NCBI GenBank assembly: GCA_020631575.1
Contig: JAHDGX010000021.1
Span: 1,889 to 17,144, forward strand
From: Candidatus Altimarinota bacterium
GTDB lineage: Bacteria > Patescibacteriota > Gracilibacteria > BD1-5 > UBA6164
DNA: 15,256 nt
Reading direction: 5' to 3'
Each line of letters opens with the position of its first letter. Within the stretch, counting starts at the first letter, position 1. A program made the position numbers and the translations under genes. The notes under the pieces are model-generated. The model searched no databases. It was not told the origin of the DNA and was given only the letters and a program-made list of their open reading frames with translations. Shown in pieces: positions 1 to 10,213 of the stretch.

Positions 1-31
1 AAATGAGAGTTTGTAGTATTATTTTAAATTT

Positions 32-301
32 ATGGATATAGGAAATGCTCTTCACCGAGCCTGAAGAGATGATATTACCACTAGGTCTATTATTGCAAAT
101 ACCGTAAAAGAAATATATGGAAAAGATATTTCTATAATTAGTGTACGTATACATGGACAAAAAATACTCATCAAAACAGGAAAAAGCCTTGTTAATTTTG
201 AACTCCAACTTATGGCAGAAGACATAAAAATAGCTTCTCTCGAGAAGCTATGAAGACTTTGAATACAACTCTCTCCTAGTATAGAGATACGTTTTTTATA
301 G
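32..301 (+). CDS. Small protein, weak DUF721/DciA-like resemblance
   Basis: An 89-residue protein with TGA read as Gly three times, ending in TAG. A stop in the same frame at 14-16 makes the ATG at 32 the first available start. The middle shows a pattern of a beta strand (QKILIKTG), a helix starting FELQLMAED, and a final strand ending EIRFL. This resembles the short DUF721/DciA fold, in which a hydrophobic 'L-I-K' strand precedes a helix with a conserved E-L pair; DciA proteins of other bacteria help load the replicative helicase. The similarity is by eye and weak, so the function stays tentative. It ends one base before the 3' end of the convergent gene on the other strand. No Shine-Dalgarno sequence or clear promoter is visible in the 31 bases before it. 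Confidence 0.6.
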
Positions 302-302
302 T

Positions 303-524
303 TTATTTACGAAGATGTATAAGATTTACTTTGTACTCTTCTCCATCAATCAGAATCGTTGCCTGCTTTCAAGCCGAGTGTAAATTAAGCTCTACACTAA
401 TATGTGATGGAACAATAATTCAGACACTACAAATAAGCAAAGAGATAATAAGCACAATAAAAGTACTACTCTGAAGGGTTTCATCAAAGAAACGATAATA
501 GTTATGTACTACTCTTTCGACCAC
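303..524 (-). CDS. Small one-pass membrane protein, unknown function
   Basis: A reading frame of about 73 residues with two TGA Gly codons and a TAA stop. It shows a short N-terminal part (ERVVHNYYRFFDE), one strongly hydrophobic segment at about residues 21-39 (FIVLIISLLICSVGIIV), and a C-terminal tail with a beta-like stretch (ATILIDGEEYKVNLIHL). There is no ATG in frame. I chose GTG at 524; an upstream TTG near 580 would add a second hydrophobic stretch (HIIICVILLLV) but lies against the terminator hairpin. A TATAAT-like element at about 566-571 on this strand could be its -10 box and would suit the GTG start. It lies downstream of the RND pump terminator and meets the left-edge gene tail to tail. 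I do not recognise the family. The start is the least certain part. Confidence 0.5.
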
Positions 525-582
525 TAATGCAATATATTTAGATTTTACTAATAGTAGTATGACACATATTATAATATGCGTC

Positions 583-612
583 AAAAAAAGAGTATATTTA
601 TACTCTTTTTTT
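583..612 (-). terminator. Hairpin terminator after the RND pump gene
   Basis: The stem is a run of seven A plus GAGTA (583-594) pairing with TACTC plus seven T (601-612), with a six-base loop. On the minus strand the stem ends in a U run, the form of an intrinsic terminator, 24 bases after the RND pump stop codon. The A and T runs on both sides could make it work in both directions, but no plus-strand gene runs into it. Confidence 0.8.
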
Positions 613-636
613 GATAATAACTAATAAATTATAATT

Positions 637-3600
637 TTATGCTTTTTTGCGAAAAAGTTTCTTTATAGATTGGAAATAATTCCTCTTTTTTCTTGCTAAA
701 ACTTGATCTTCAGGACGCAGCTTCTTTCTCAAGTAAATATTATAGTAAAGTGCTGGTATAATAAATAGTGTCATAAAAGACCCTGCAAATAAACCAAATA
801 TAAGCGTGTATCATAATCCTGCCCAAAATGCATCTTGAGTGGCTAACGGTAATACTCCAAAAAGTGTTGTAAGAGTTGTAACTATAATTGGTTGGAGTCT
901 TGACTTCCCTGCTGCCACAAGAGACTCCACATAATCATTAAGCTCTAACGCTTTATCCCCTGCATTTCGTACCAGCCTATCTAGGTTCCGATTAATTCTA
1001 TCTACGAGTATTATAGCATCGTTTACAACTACTCATGTAAGAGCAATGAATCATATCCCAAAAGTCATAGAATATGGATTTCCTGTTATAAAAAGTCCTA
1101 TATTTACTCACAAAAGTGCGAGCACTACTGAGTAAAGTATAATTATTGGTTGAGAGTATGAATTAAATTGGAATACTAGGATGGTGAAAATAAGAAATAA
1201 TGCGATAAAAAATGATTGAAGAGTGGCTTGAATTAATTCAGCATTTTCCTCACTCTCTCATCCAGCTGTATATGATATTCACTCTGGATAGTTATAAGAC
1301 TCTGCGAATTCTATTAATTTTGGTTGTACTTGTGTTGGAAGTACTCCAGTTTCTAAATCTGAGTTTACTCAAATACTAATTTTTCCATTTTCTCTTCCTA
1401 TAGAAGAAAGGCCAGGCTCGAAACTGTAGCTCGCATAATCTCAAACTCTCACATCTCAAATTCTTGTTGATACAATGAGATCTTGAACATCACTCGGGGT
1501 AAGAGTATTCTCAAAACTATCTACACTGATAACTATATCATTATCTTCAAAACTCGAAGCAATTGATCCAGCATTAATTCAAGCAATCTTTCATCTAATC
1601 TCTCTGAGTAAATCATCAGGAGTAAGTCATGAAAAAGAGAGCTTTTGAGTATCAAAAGTAAATACAAATTGTCCTGGATTTTCTCATGACGTCGTTGAAA
1701 CATTTTTTGTTCCCTCTTCTAGTTGTAAAAATTCTTTAAATTCTTCTGCAACATCTTTCAGTGTATCTATCTCTCTTGCGCTACTTGCATTTAATTTTAT
1801 TCATACTGGTGATCAAGCTGGTGGACCGTTTGCAGCAGAAGCAATTTCTACTAAAAGTCACTGTGAACTCAGGGGATCCAAAGATTCTAATATAATATCC
1901 TCTATCTCAAAGACATCTCTTTGTCAGATACTTTCACGCAGTTTACTATCAGTAAGCTCTACATACACACTCATCACATTTGAGCTCACAGTTACGTAAT
2001 AAACCTTCATCTCTTCTAAAGCCGAGAGTGTATTTTCTACTATAGGTATATATGGGCTGAGTGCTTGTTCACTTGACCCTACAGGTCACTCTATGTTTAT
2101 ATTAATAACTCCTTCATCAGATGCAGGGAAAAGCGTAAATCATATTCGAGGTGATAAAAACACAAATGATAAAATCAAAAGAAGAAATGGAACCGTAATA
2201 GCTAATATTCTCGATTTTCTTGAATTAAGAAAAGTATATAAAATACTATAGTAATGAGAACCAAGATAATTAAGAAATCTCTCTCTAAGATTTTCCCTGT
2301 TCTCTTCAATCTTTACTTTTCATATTCTATCATTTTCTAAAAACTGCTTCTCTGATTTTGAGAGAGTTGCTTCGTATTTCATATCTTTATGGTAGGAATC
2401 TTTTTTTGAAGCAAGTTTGTAAAAAAGTGCTGTAGCGATAGTAAGAGATAATACTAAAGCTCAAAGAAGTGTTATAAAAACCGTAGTTGGAATATATGCC
2501 AGAAATCTTCAAAGAATTCATGGAAGAAAAATCATAGGAAGAAATGCCACAAGGGTCGTCATCGTACCACTTATCAGTGGGGATTTAAGATCCCTCACTG
2601 CAAGTATGACTGCATGTTTTCTTGTATATCACAATTTTTGTCTCTCACTTGCTCATTCTATTATCACAATGATAGTATCTATGGCTATCCCTAAAGTTAA
2701 GACAAGTGAAAAGTTTGTGAGAAAATTTAGTGAAAAACCTATGAGATTTAACACAATAAAAGTTATAAAAAATGCAAGGGGCAAGAGTATACTTGCTATA
2801 AGTGATTCTCTAAGTCAAACAAATACAAATATTGTGAGAAATACTAATACAAGAGTTTGTAAAGCCGTGTTTCATAGGTTTTTATAATCCTCAATAATAA
2901 TTTCTCACAAATCTTGAGAATACTCAACACTCATATCTTCAAAACCAGGCTCTTCATCTAAAAACTTTTCTAAAGCTTCTTTTGCTGATTTTGAAACCGT
3001 GAATACGTTATCACCTGTCTTCTTGTTAAAGGAAAGTGTAATATAACTTTTTCCTGTTTCTCAGTAAAAACCAAGTGTTTTTATCACATCTTCATCGTAT
3101 TGCTTTGTTATCTCAGCAATATCAACAAGCCTAACTCTAGAAGCTCATTGTCATGATACAACCGTATTTTCTAGATCTTGAATATTTGTGAATTCTCATT
3201 GGAAACGAAAATCATAATCAAAACCTCAAAGTGTATAATTTCAGATTGGGGCATTTTGATTAAATGCTCGTATAGTACTTGCTATATCACCTAAGCTCAA
3301 TCATAGAAGTTCAAGCTTTTGTTTTGAAACTAGAACCTTAATTTCATAGTCACTTTCATTATTTCATCACCCAAAAGCATCTCATCCAGCTCATCAGATT
3401 TCTATTTCTGATATTCATGATTGTCACTCAAGTGCATTTTGTATTTCACGAGCTTTTGAATTTAAAGTAAAATTATCTAAGTCCTTTGAACTATAAACTA
3501 AAGCTTCAAATAAAAGCTCATTACTTGTAGAAATTTCTCTCACTGAGGTATCATCAGCTTCACTTGGAAAGGAAATTGTATCAATTTTATCCTTAATATC

Positions 3601-3933
3601 AGTCATAGTATCACGAGTTGAAACACCATTTTCAAGTTCAACAGTAACAGAACTTATTCATACCGAAGATGTCGAAGTAATTTTACTTATTCATTCAATA
3701 TCCTCTATCTCGCTTTCTATTTTTTCAGTAATGAGACTATCTATATCCTGGGGATTTACTCATGAATATGGAGTTGTTATAGATATAATCCCAAATTTAA
3801 TATCAGGACTTGATTCTTTTGGGATTTGAATCATAGCCATGAGTCATGCAATCACTATTAAAAATAGAAATAAAAATGATACCTTAAAATTTTCAATCCA
3901 AAATGTGAAGAAGCCTTTTTCTAATTTTTTCAT
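637..3933 (-). CDS. RND-family efflux transporter (AcrB/HAE1-like permease)
   Basis: 1098 residues, slightly longer than AcrB (about 1050), with an intact frame when TGA is Gly. It begins MKKLEKGFF with a first membrane helix at about 19-38 (VSFLFLFLIVIAGLMAMIQIP), followed by the porter region (TPYSGVNPQDIDSLIT; GISKITSTSSVG). The first helix bundle carries GIAIDTIIVIIEG (D419-T420) and then ISGTMTTLVAFLPMIFLPG. The second half carries GVVVNDAIILVDRINR (N971-D972) and IVTTLTTLFGVLPLAT, matching the TM10-TM12 region of HAE1 pumps. RND pumps use proton flow to export drugs, lipids or peptides. The usual Asp-Asp of TM4 is Asp-Thr here, so energy coupling may differ. It is the last gene of the regulator-MFP-RND operon, starting one base after the MFP stop and ending before a hairpin terminator. 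The substrate cannot be told from sequence. Confidence 0.93.
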
Positions 3934-3934
3934 A

Positions 3935-5866
3935 TTATTTCTCAGTTAGTATAAACTTATTTTCATCATAGTTTGAAGTGTCACTTATAATAATATTGAG
4001 TTCTTCACACTGTTGTGCGCAAGACACTAACTCTACATACTCTCCAAAAATTTCTCACATCCTAATTCTTACTGGCTGTATAGTTGATCACGAATACACG
4101 TTAACAAGTCATATATTATCCCCTTGTGTTTCTATTATGTTAATAGGAAGTAATACTTTTCCTGTAGAAACTGGAATCTCAACATCAACTATATTTCATA
4201 TAATATTTGTTCACGAGTCAAATACTACTGTTGACTTGTAGTTGAGGCTTTGATCTGCAATATCTGATATAGAATATATAGTTCATGTAACCTCTTTTGT
4301 ATTTACCCTTACTTTTACTTTCTGTCCTAATTGTACTAGGTCTTTTTCAGAATCAGAAAATGCGAGCTGAACTTCAGGGGTAGAATCACTTACAATATTA
4401 AATAGTTGATTTCATGAAAACACCTCCTGCCCTACATCAACAAATACATCTGAAATTGTACCATTAATGGGGGATCTAATTACAAGTTTAGAATATTCCT
4501 TTGCAGATGAAGCATATCCAACATTTGCCTCCTTAATAGCATTTTCTAAACTTCGTAGAGTAACACTCTTATTTTGGATTGCATTTTCTAGTGAATTCTG
4601 AGCTGAACGTACTTGTGATTCTAGACTTTTTATAGTATCTTCTGTACTTATTTTTGTTCTTTCTAGTCAAGCTTCAGCACTCAGCTCTGAACTGCCTAGA
4701 GTTTTACTTTGAATCTCTCTATCTTTTTTCTGAAGTTCAATACTCTTTAATATTGAAGATTGATTATCTTTATAAGTCTTTAGAAAAGTCTTGACTGAGG
4801 ATCAAAAGGATATAAATCAACCGTAACTTGCTTGAGATTGCGATTGGAATCAATTTATTTGTGATAAGTATCAATCAATCTCTTGCTCTGATAACTCTCA
4901 TACGCTCGGAGTAGAGTTAAAGAGAGTTTGTTCAAGTGACATAAGTAAATCATCAATAGTCTCATATCTATCACTAATATATTCAATAGCGTCAAGAATC
5001 TCAGAGTCACCTAGATCTCCCCTTCTAAGGAGAGTATCAATTTCTAAAAATTCATTAGAATCACGAGTTGCAATTAGTGCTCTGAGAAAATTCTTTGAAT
5101 TTGTTTTTTGCTGAGTGTCGAGGGCTCATAAAAATTGATCGAATCTTCTATTCTGATTTCTGTTCACATCAGTAACTCAAAGTATATTATCACTAAAATC
5201 TATGACATCATCCAAAAAAGTACTAAGAGCATTAAACTCTCTCCTAAGACTAGGACTATATGAAGCTATTTGTTGTTCATCAGCCGAAAGCTTTATCTGA
5301 TAGTCTAATTCGGCTTTCTCTATATTATTATCAAGTTGTTGAAGCCGTAGAGCAGACTGAGAATCTAGACCATTGGTACTACTATTATCAACAGTATCTT
5401 GCGCTAGAAGAAGGTTTTGTTTTGCGTCACTTTGTGCTGTTGCAAGGCTTCTTTGTAAATTCTCTAATTGTTGCTGAGCATCAAAAATTTGTTTATCAAG
5501 ACTAATTTTATTTGATTCATAGTTAATTTTTGCTCTTTCAATAGAGATATTTGATCTTTGTAAGTTGATTCATAAGTTTCAAATATTGTCTTCTAAATTA
5601 GCGATTACTTGACCCGCAGTAACAGTATCTCATACCTTCACTCTTACATTAGTAACCCTTCAGTTCGTATTAGCGCTCAAAGAAATATCTTGACTTGAAC
5701 TTACCTGTCACACTTTCTTAATGAGGCTGTTGTTTGCAAATTCAGTTCAAAGTTTTGTTTGTATAAAAAACTCCTTCTTTTCTTGGGTTGGTTCTCATAG
5801 CTCCTCACCTCCTGAACATGAGACAAGTATAGAACAAAGCATCAGGATACTTATTATTTTTTTCAT
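3935..5866 (-). CDS. RND membrane-fusion (periplasmic adaptor-like) lipoprotein
   Basis: 643 residues, much longer than the 350-450 usual for MFPs. The N-terminus (MKKIISILMLCSILVSCSGG) is a lipoprotein signal with lipobox LVSC and lipid-bearing Cys17. A first half-lipoyl segment follows at about 57-92 (SANTNGRVTNVRVKVGDTV). The second half is at about 455-490 (RSPINGTISDVFVDVGQEVF). Between them are more than 350 residues rich in Gln, Glu, Asn and Leu, with predicted coiled-coil character, which accounts for the extra length. A beta-barrel-like region and a C-terminal domain with two nearby cysteines (SCAQQCEEL) close the protein. It sits 4 bases after the AbrB-type gene and 1 base before the RND gene, so it is clearly the partner of that pump. 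In a cell with one membrane it would act as a lipid-anchored external cap or substrate collector rather than a bridge to TolC. TGA codes Gly at many lipoyl-domain turns. Confidence 0.92.
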
Positions 5867-5870
5867 ATTT

Positions 5871-6107
5871 TTACTTAATGAGGGTAAGATTTTTTTCGGA
5901 TTCAATATATTCTAAAAGTTCACTAATAGAATGGTTCGGAACAATTCATAACATTTTATCATCTCGCAACACAAGGGTAACGCTATCTCATGGAGCAATT
6001 CATAGGGTATCCCGAATTTCCTTTGGAATAACAATTTGTCATTTAGCTCATAAATTTCATACTCACGCTAGCCTAATAGTATGAGCATTATTACAATTAT
6101 TTCACAT
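5871..6107 (-). CDS. AbrB/SpoVT-type DNA-binding regulator
   Basis: 78 residues. The swapped-hairpin AbrB motif is at about 19-45 (LGAKGQIVIPKEIRDTLGI followed by APGDSVTLV), where five of the glycines in and just before the motif are TGA. The N-terminus has a Cys5-x3-His9 pair, as in regulators of the form C..H..G..TVGxRGQIVIP, which supports ATG at 6107 as start. The C-terminus ends in a short helix (SISELLEYIES), as in that subgroup. Proteins of this kind bind palindromic DNA as dimers and are either transcription regulators or antitoxins. No toxin-like partner is next to it; instead the MFP and RND genes follow with a 4-base gap, so it most likely controls this efflux operon. A perfect palindrome overlapping the likely promoter lies 20 bases upstream, an obvious candidate operator. 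Target binding is inference. Confidence 0.85.
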
Positions 6108-6127
6108 ATATATTTACCAAAAAATAA

Positions 6128-6161
6128 GTATCCAAAGTATAACTAGTTATACTTTGGATAC
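6128..6161. promoter_or_regulatory. Perfect 34-bp palindrome, candidate operator over the efflux-operon promoter
   Basis: Each arm is 17 bases (GTATCCAAAGTATAACT and its exact reverse complement) with no spacer. On the minus strand it covers a plausible promoter: -35 TTGTAT (6158-6163), a 16-base spacer and -10 TATACT (6136-6141). The ATG of the AbrB-type gene is 20 bases downstream. Such placement suits binding by a symmetric dimer that shuts its own promoter. It could also act as an RNA hairpin: on the minus strand it is followed by TTATTTTTT, so read-through from the 69-residue gene could terminate here. Both uses are possible. Confidence 0.75.
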
Positions 6162-6208
6162 AAATTGATATTTTATAAATATGTCTTTTTCATACAAGTA
6201 GCTTACAC

Positions 6209-6418
6209 TTACTCAACTACTTCACCAGTACCTGAAATATTAAGTTCTCATGATTGTGTATTGATAAGCTCTTGAAGCTCTTCAGCAGTAATTTCATAAT
6301 TATTCTGTCAGCGAGATTCGACTATAACTAAAATCCCTGTTCCTATTATTCCTATCACAATGGAAATAAGAGCCACTGCTGCCATTACTTTTGAGAATGT
6401 GTTTTTCTTCTTTTTCAT
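6209..6418 (-). CDS. Small one-pass membrane protein, unknown function
   Basis: 69 residues, with three TGA or GG-type glycine positions in the tail and several in the membrane segment. The N-terminus is Lys-rich (MKKKNTFSK), followed by one hydrophobic helix at about 9-33 (VMAAVALISIVIGIIGTGIL). A roughly 35-residue acidic tail (EITAEELQELINTQSGEL) would lie outside the cell by the positive-inside rule. It starts 2 bases after the stop of the large exported protein gene, so the two are surely co-transcribed and the products may work together. It is the last gene of the ABC-PLD cluster, before the palindrome. I recognise no family. Confidence 0.75.
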
Positions 6419-6420
6419 AT

Positions 6421-9072
6421 TTATTTTATATAATTAGCTAAATCTAAAATTGTAATATTTTCTGCTTGCACCTTTGATGTTCCAACATATATCGCATCAA
6501 CAGTACTGTCTTTCAATAAAATAGTATACTTTTTTCATAATGAATCAAATTTCAAAGATGTTTTCTTGCTAAAATGATTATAACTTACATTTATATTAGC
6601 TGATGTAATTCAGATGAGAGCAGAATATACTTTATCTATGTATTCTATATTATAAGAAAATGTTGTCAAAATTTCAGTTATATCTCCAATATGGAGTCTT
6701 CACCCAAATAGTATTTTTTTACCTTGTAAGTAATACCTACTATCTTTTCTTTCTGATAAAATAAAAAATCATGAGTATAAATCTGTAAAGTAATGATCCT
6801 CCGAATTAAATATGTACTGAGAGTCAAATTTTCAGTGTATGATTTGTTCTTTCTCTTTTAGAGTAATGGGGACTTTAAAATCTACACCTTTTAAAAATAT
6901 GTCGTAACTCGTATCCTTTTTTACTAAGGAAATATCTTCATATTCAATAGTAATGATGTCTTTTATTGAATTAAATTCTCATTTATCTCACAAGAGTATA
7001 TCTCTCTTAAATACAATTTCTGCTTTATCTTCTTGCTGCTTTACATCGCGTATAAATATTTCTTTTTCATCTGCTCAAGAATTAAAAAATGTAATCAGAA
7101 AGAATCTTGAGAATTCAAATTGATCTTTATTTTCACTTGGAGCAGATTTTTGTTTTTCATCCCAATCACTCTCTATAAAATCAAGTTTATACTGTGTGGT
7201 CTGACTTATACCATCAATAGATATATTTCACATTTTATTTCCACTTTCTGGATATAGATTAAAACTAAATTCTCTTCCAGATATGATATATTTTTCTACC
7301 CTATAATAGTCATCCAAAGTTTCTATACTAGTGCTTGTTAATGACGATCATATGAACTGAGATAGATATTCACGTGCTTTCTTCTCAGATAAGCTAGAAT
7401 CTTCGTTTCATCAAAAAGTATCAAGAGTAAGACTATTTTTCTTAGAAATATCATACAGATCTTCGTACCTTTCATAACTTTCTAGAGCAAGAAAGTACTC
7501 ATCAAGTAAACGCTTAGAAGCTTCTATTTTAACTTGTAATGATGTATCTCTTTTAGAATTTGCATCTAAAACATTTTTATTTTCTTCATATATTCAAAAT
7601 ACACCCTCTATGCTCTTACGGAGTTCAACAAGAATCCCTCATCAAAGAGAGTTTTCATTATTAGGAATAAGTAACCTACTCTCATTTCTATCTTCTAAGA
7701 AATACCCTCTCTTTGTATATCTTTCTACTCCACTCAAAATATTTCAAAGACTGTATATTTGAGTAATTTTCTGATTTCTACTTTCATACTGAGCGTTGTC
7801 TGAAATCTCAATATAGTTTGAAATAATATTTGAGACTCAAGCTGTAGAAACATCATTTATTTCTCCATTTAGAACTGTTCACAACTGTTCTTCTAAAAAG
7901 TATAAAAAATAATCATATCTACGGAGCTTATTATCAGAATCTTGAGAAAAATCCTGAAAAGATTGGAAGAATTTTCTTAATGTTCATGGTAGGAATTCTC
8001 AGTTGTGATTATAATTTGTAAAAAGTGAATAAGTATAAAATGGATAGTATAAATCTATGTCTTGAATATTTTGATTTGAAAGGAGTGTAAATCAAATCTT
8101 GGGAATAACATATTCATATCACGCATGGCCATATAAATTTCTCTGTATACTTTTCTGAAGGTTAAAAAGTGAATCATAAGCATTTACATCAATCTTAGCA
8201 ATGTTTCCCATATCTCTCTGAATTTGCTTAATTTTTCAAGTATCTAAATCTCGAGAATTAAGCAGCTCTATATATCACTCTAAAATCTTATTTTTATAAA
8301 AAATCTTTTTCTTTTCTACGTTCACGAATAAATTTGCATACCTTGCAATGAGATCAGATCCTGGAATTTTGATAACTTCTTGTTTTTCAAAATGGGATAA
8401 CCCCCTTACATAATATTCTTCTTGCATTTTGAGTAATGATAATACACTGAAAAACACCCCTTCTTTTGGGAGATATTTAGAAAGTAAAATATCTTCAGCA
8501 TCAATCTTGTTCACATTTCATATATATCACAGCTTAAAAACTGTAGATATTCTTAACCTATCTGCATTTTTTAAATATTTTGCTCTATTTGTTTGGAATT
8601 CTAGATACATATTAGGACTCAAATATACGCTCGTATAATCTTGATCCCCCGTTTCCGACTGTAAGACAAGCTCAATAGATGTGTTAATGGGAATTATAAA
8701 TACTCTTCAACTACTCGTAAGACTATCAATATAAACTTCCCCTATCCCCTCCTGTCTGAGTAAAAATCATGTTCAACTTATCGTATACTCTTTCCCCGGC
8801 TCTCTCAAGGATGTAAGGTATCTTCAAGGATTTGAGAGTCATATGGTTGCTCAAGTTGACTGAACACCAGAAAAAGAATCTGCATCAGAATAAATCTTAT
8901 CATAAGTTCAAATATCTAACATATATGATCATGAAAGACTTCAAGTCATAGAAAAATCCTTCAATTTTATAGGTTGTGCATAGTTTGGGCTCGTAAAAAA
9001 AGTTGATAATACTATACTCAAAAATACTATCACTAACAAAACTCAGAATACAACTCGAAAGATTAGGTTCAT
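6421..9072 (-). CDS. Large exported protein of unknown function (883 aa)
   Basis: An 883-residue frame kept open only by reading TGA as Gly. In-frame stops just upstream of ATG 9072 leave it as the first start. The N-terminus (MNLIFRVVFGVLLVIVFLSI, then VLSTFFTSPNYA) is a signal peptide or membrane anchor, possibly cleaved after NYA. The following 150 residues are beta-rich with Gly and Ser turns, containing a Y-T-I-S-G-T-G-F-L-L pattern. The middle (about 180-560) looks helical and charged, with many Tyr, Asn and Lys residues. The C-terminal 300 residues return to alternating hydrophobic, beta-like sequence. I saw no cysteine and no C-terminal membrane helix or sorting motif. It lies 90 bases after the PLD gene and 2 bases before the 69-residue membrane protein gene. 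It resembles no family I know; a surface or envelope role is inferred only from the signal and the neighbours. Confidence 0.85.
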
Positions 9073-9162
9073 AACTTTTTATTATTCGCTTTAATTCTAC
9101 AAAAATACTCACATATTGAAAATATAGTGCAGCTTTTTTGCTTGCCAATACATAGCTTCTCT

Positions 9163-10209
9163 TTAAAAATCAGAGTTAAACTGCTCTATGAACCTAGAAA
9201 TAATATTATCATCCTTTAAAATAAGTCATACTTCCCTGTTTTCATCAAAGCTAAACGTAGAAAAGTTAATACTTCCTACATATAAAAATCTTCCATCAAC
9301 AAGTATTGATTTAGCGTGGAGTTTTGGTGAGCTCATATAATGAATATCTAAGCCTCTTTCTTGCATTTGTTGTATCATTTCAGGATTTTCATTATAAAAA
9401 TCTTTACTTACAATTCATCTTACTGTAATTCCCCTCATTCAAAGGTCCAACATTTTTTCCATAAACTGTTCGTCAGCTAAGTATGGGAAGTAAAAATCTA
9501 CTGTCTCTTTCGCATCTTCTAAAAGAACCTGCATTTTAGATCGAGAGTAATACGGTGACACAACAAGATTCTCATGATATATTTCTTCTTTCTTGTGATA
9601 AAAATCATTCTCAAATAATTCATATAAACTATTTATAAGCTCTTTATTATTGAGTTCTACAATAAAATCCCTATTTTTAGTGAAAAGTGAATATGAGAAG
9701 TTTCCTGTAGAAACAAATCACGCGTTATCAATCAAAAGAAGCTTACTATGATTCAGTGAGTAATTCAAAGGATCCGACCATCTTACATCAACTCACGCAT
9801 CTTTAAAACTTGCATAATGCTTATCATTCAAATACGGAGCTTTATATGGATTATTTTCCATGAGTATCTTCACATCAACTCCTCTATTATGAGCTCTAAT
9901 CAAAGCATCTCTCATATCTCGCTCGGTAAATATGTATATTTCAACATAGATTTTTTTCTGAGCAGCATCAATAAAAGCTACTATATCATTTAAAAATCAC
10001 CTATCCGGAGTAATATAGAGATTTGAAGCAATGGGCTGAGAAGAAAGTTTTTCAATATCAAAATCTGATATCTGCTGCGTAATATTTTTCTGAGAAATCT
10101 CACTTATTTTTTGCTCTGATTGAAACTCCCAATATTCGTCACCAAAAAAATATCCAAACACAAGGATGAAAATCACAAGAAACAAACTTTGTATTAATTT
10201 TGTTTTCAT
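9163..10209 (-). CDS. Membrane-anchored phospholipase D-like protein
   Basis: 348 residues. The N-terminus (MKTKLIQSLFLVIFILVFGY) is an uncleaved anchor or signal, placing the catalytic part outside the membrane. Two HxKxxxxD motifs are complete: H154 in NHSKLLLIDNAGFVSTGN and H298 in KLHAKSILVDGRFLYVGSIN. Each is followed by the usual G/S-x-x-N segment. This two-HKD layout is that of the PLD superfamily (phosphodiesterases such as PLD, cardiolipin synthase and certain nucleases), which work through a phospho-histidine intermediate. The lead-in YITPDRGFLNDIVAFIDAA also fits the family. Length and export favour action on phospholipid, such as cardiolipin formation or cleavage of host or own lipids, over a nuclease role, but the motifs cannot decide. 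It starts 4 bases after the ABC exporter stop; a second ATG at 10236 is possible but would sit inside the ABC gene. Confidence 0.92.
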
Positions 10210-10213
10210 ATTT

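Noticed and set aside
5871..6107. The AbrB-type protein as the antitoxin of a toxin-antitoxin pair.
   Set aside because: No small toxin gene is adjacent; the next genes are the MFP and RND pump, and its N- and C-terminal features fit efflux-linked regulators better.
6128..6161. The palindrome as an integration or recombination site.
   Set aside because: No integrase, transposase or flanking duplication is seen, and its position over a promoter beside a DNA-binding regulator explains it better.
8900..9148. An 82-codon minus-strand frame bridging the PLD-like and 883-residue genes.
   Set aside because: It is out of frame with the large gene, which covers most of it, and has no recognisable content. 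The 90-base gap itself holds nothing I can support.
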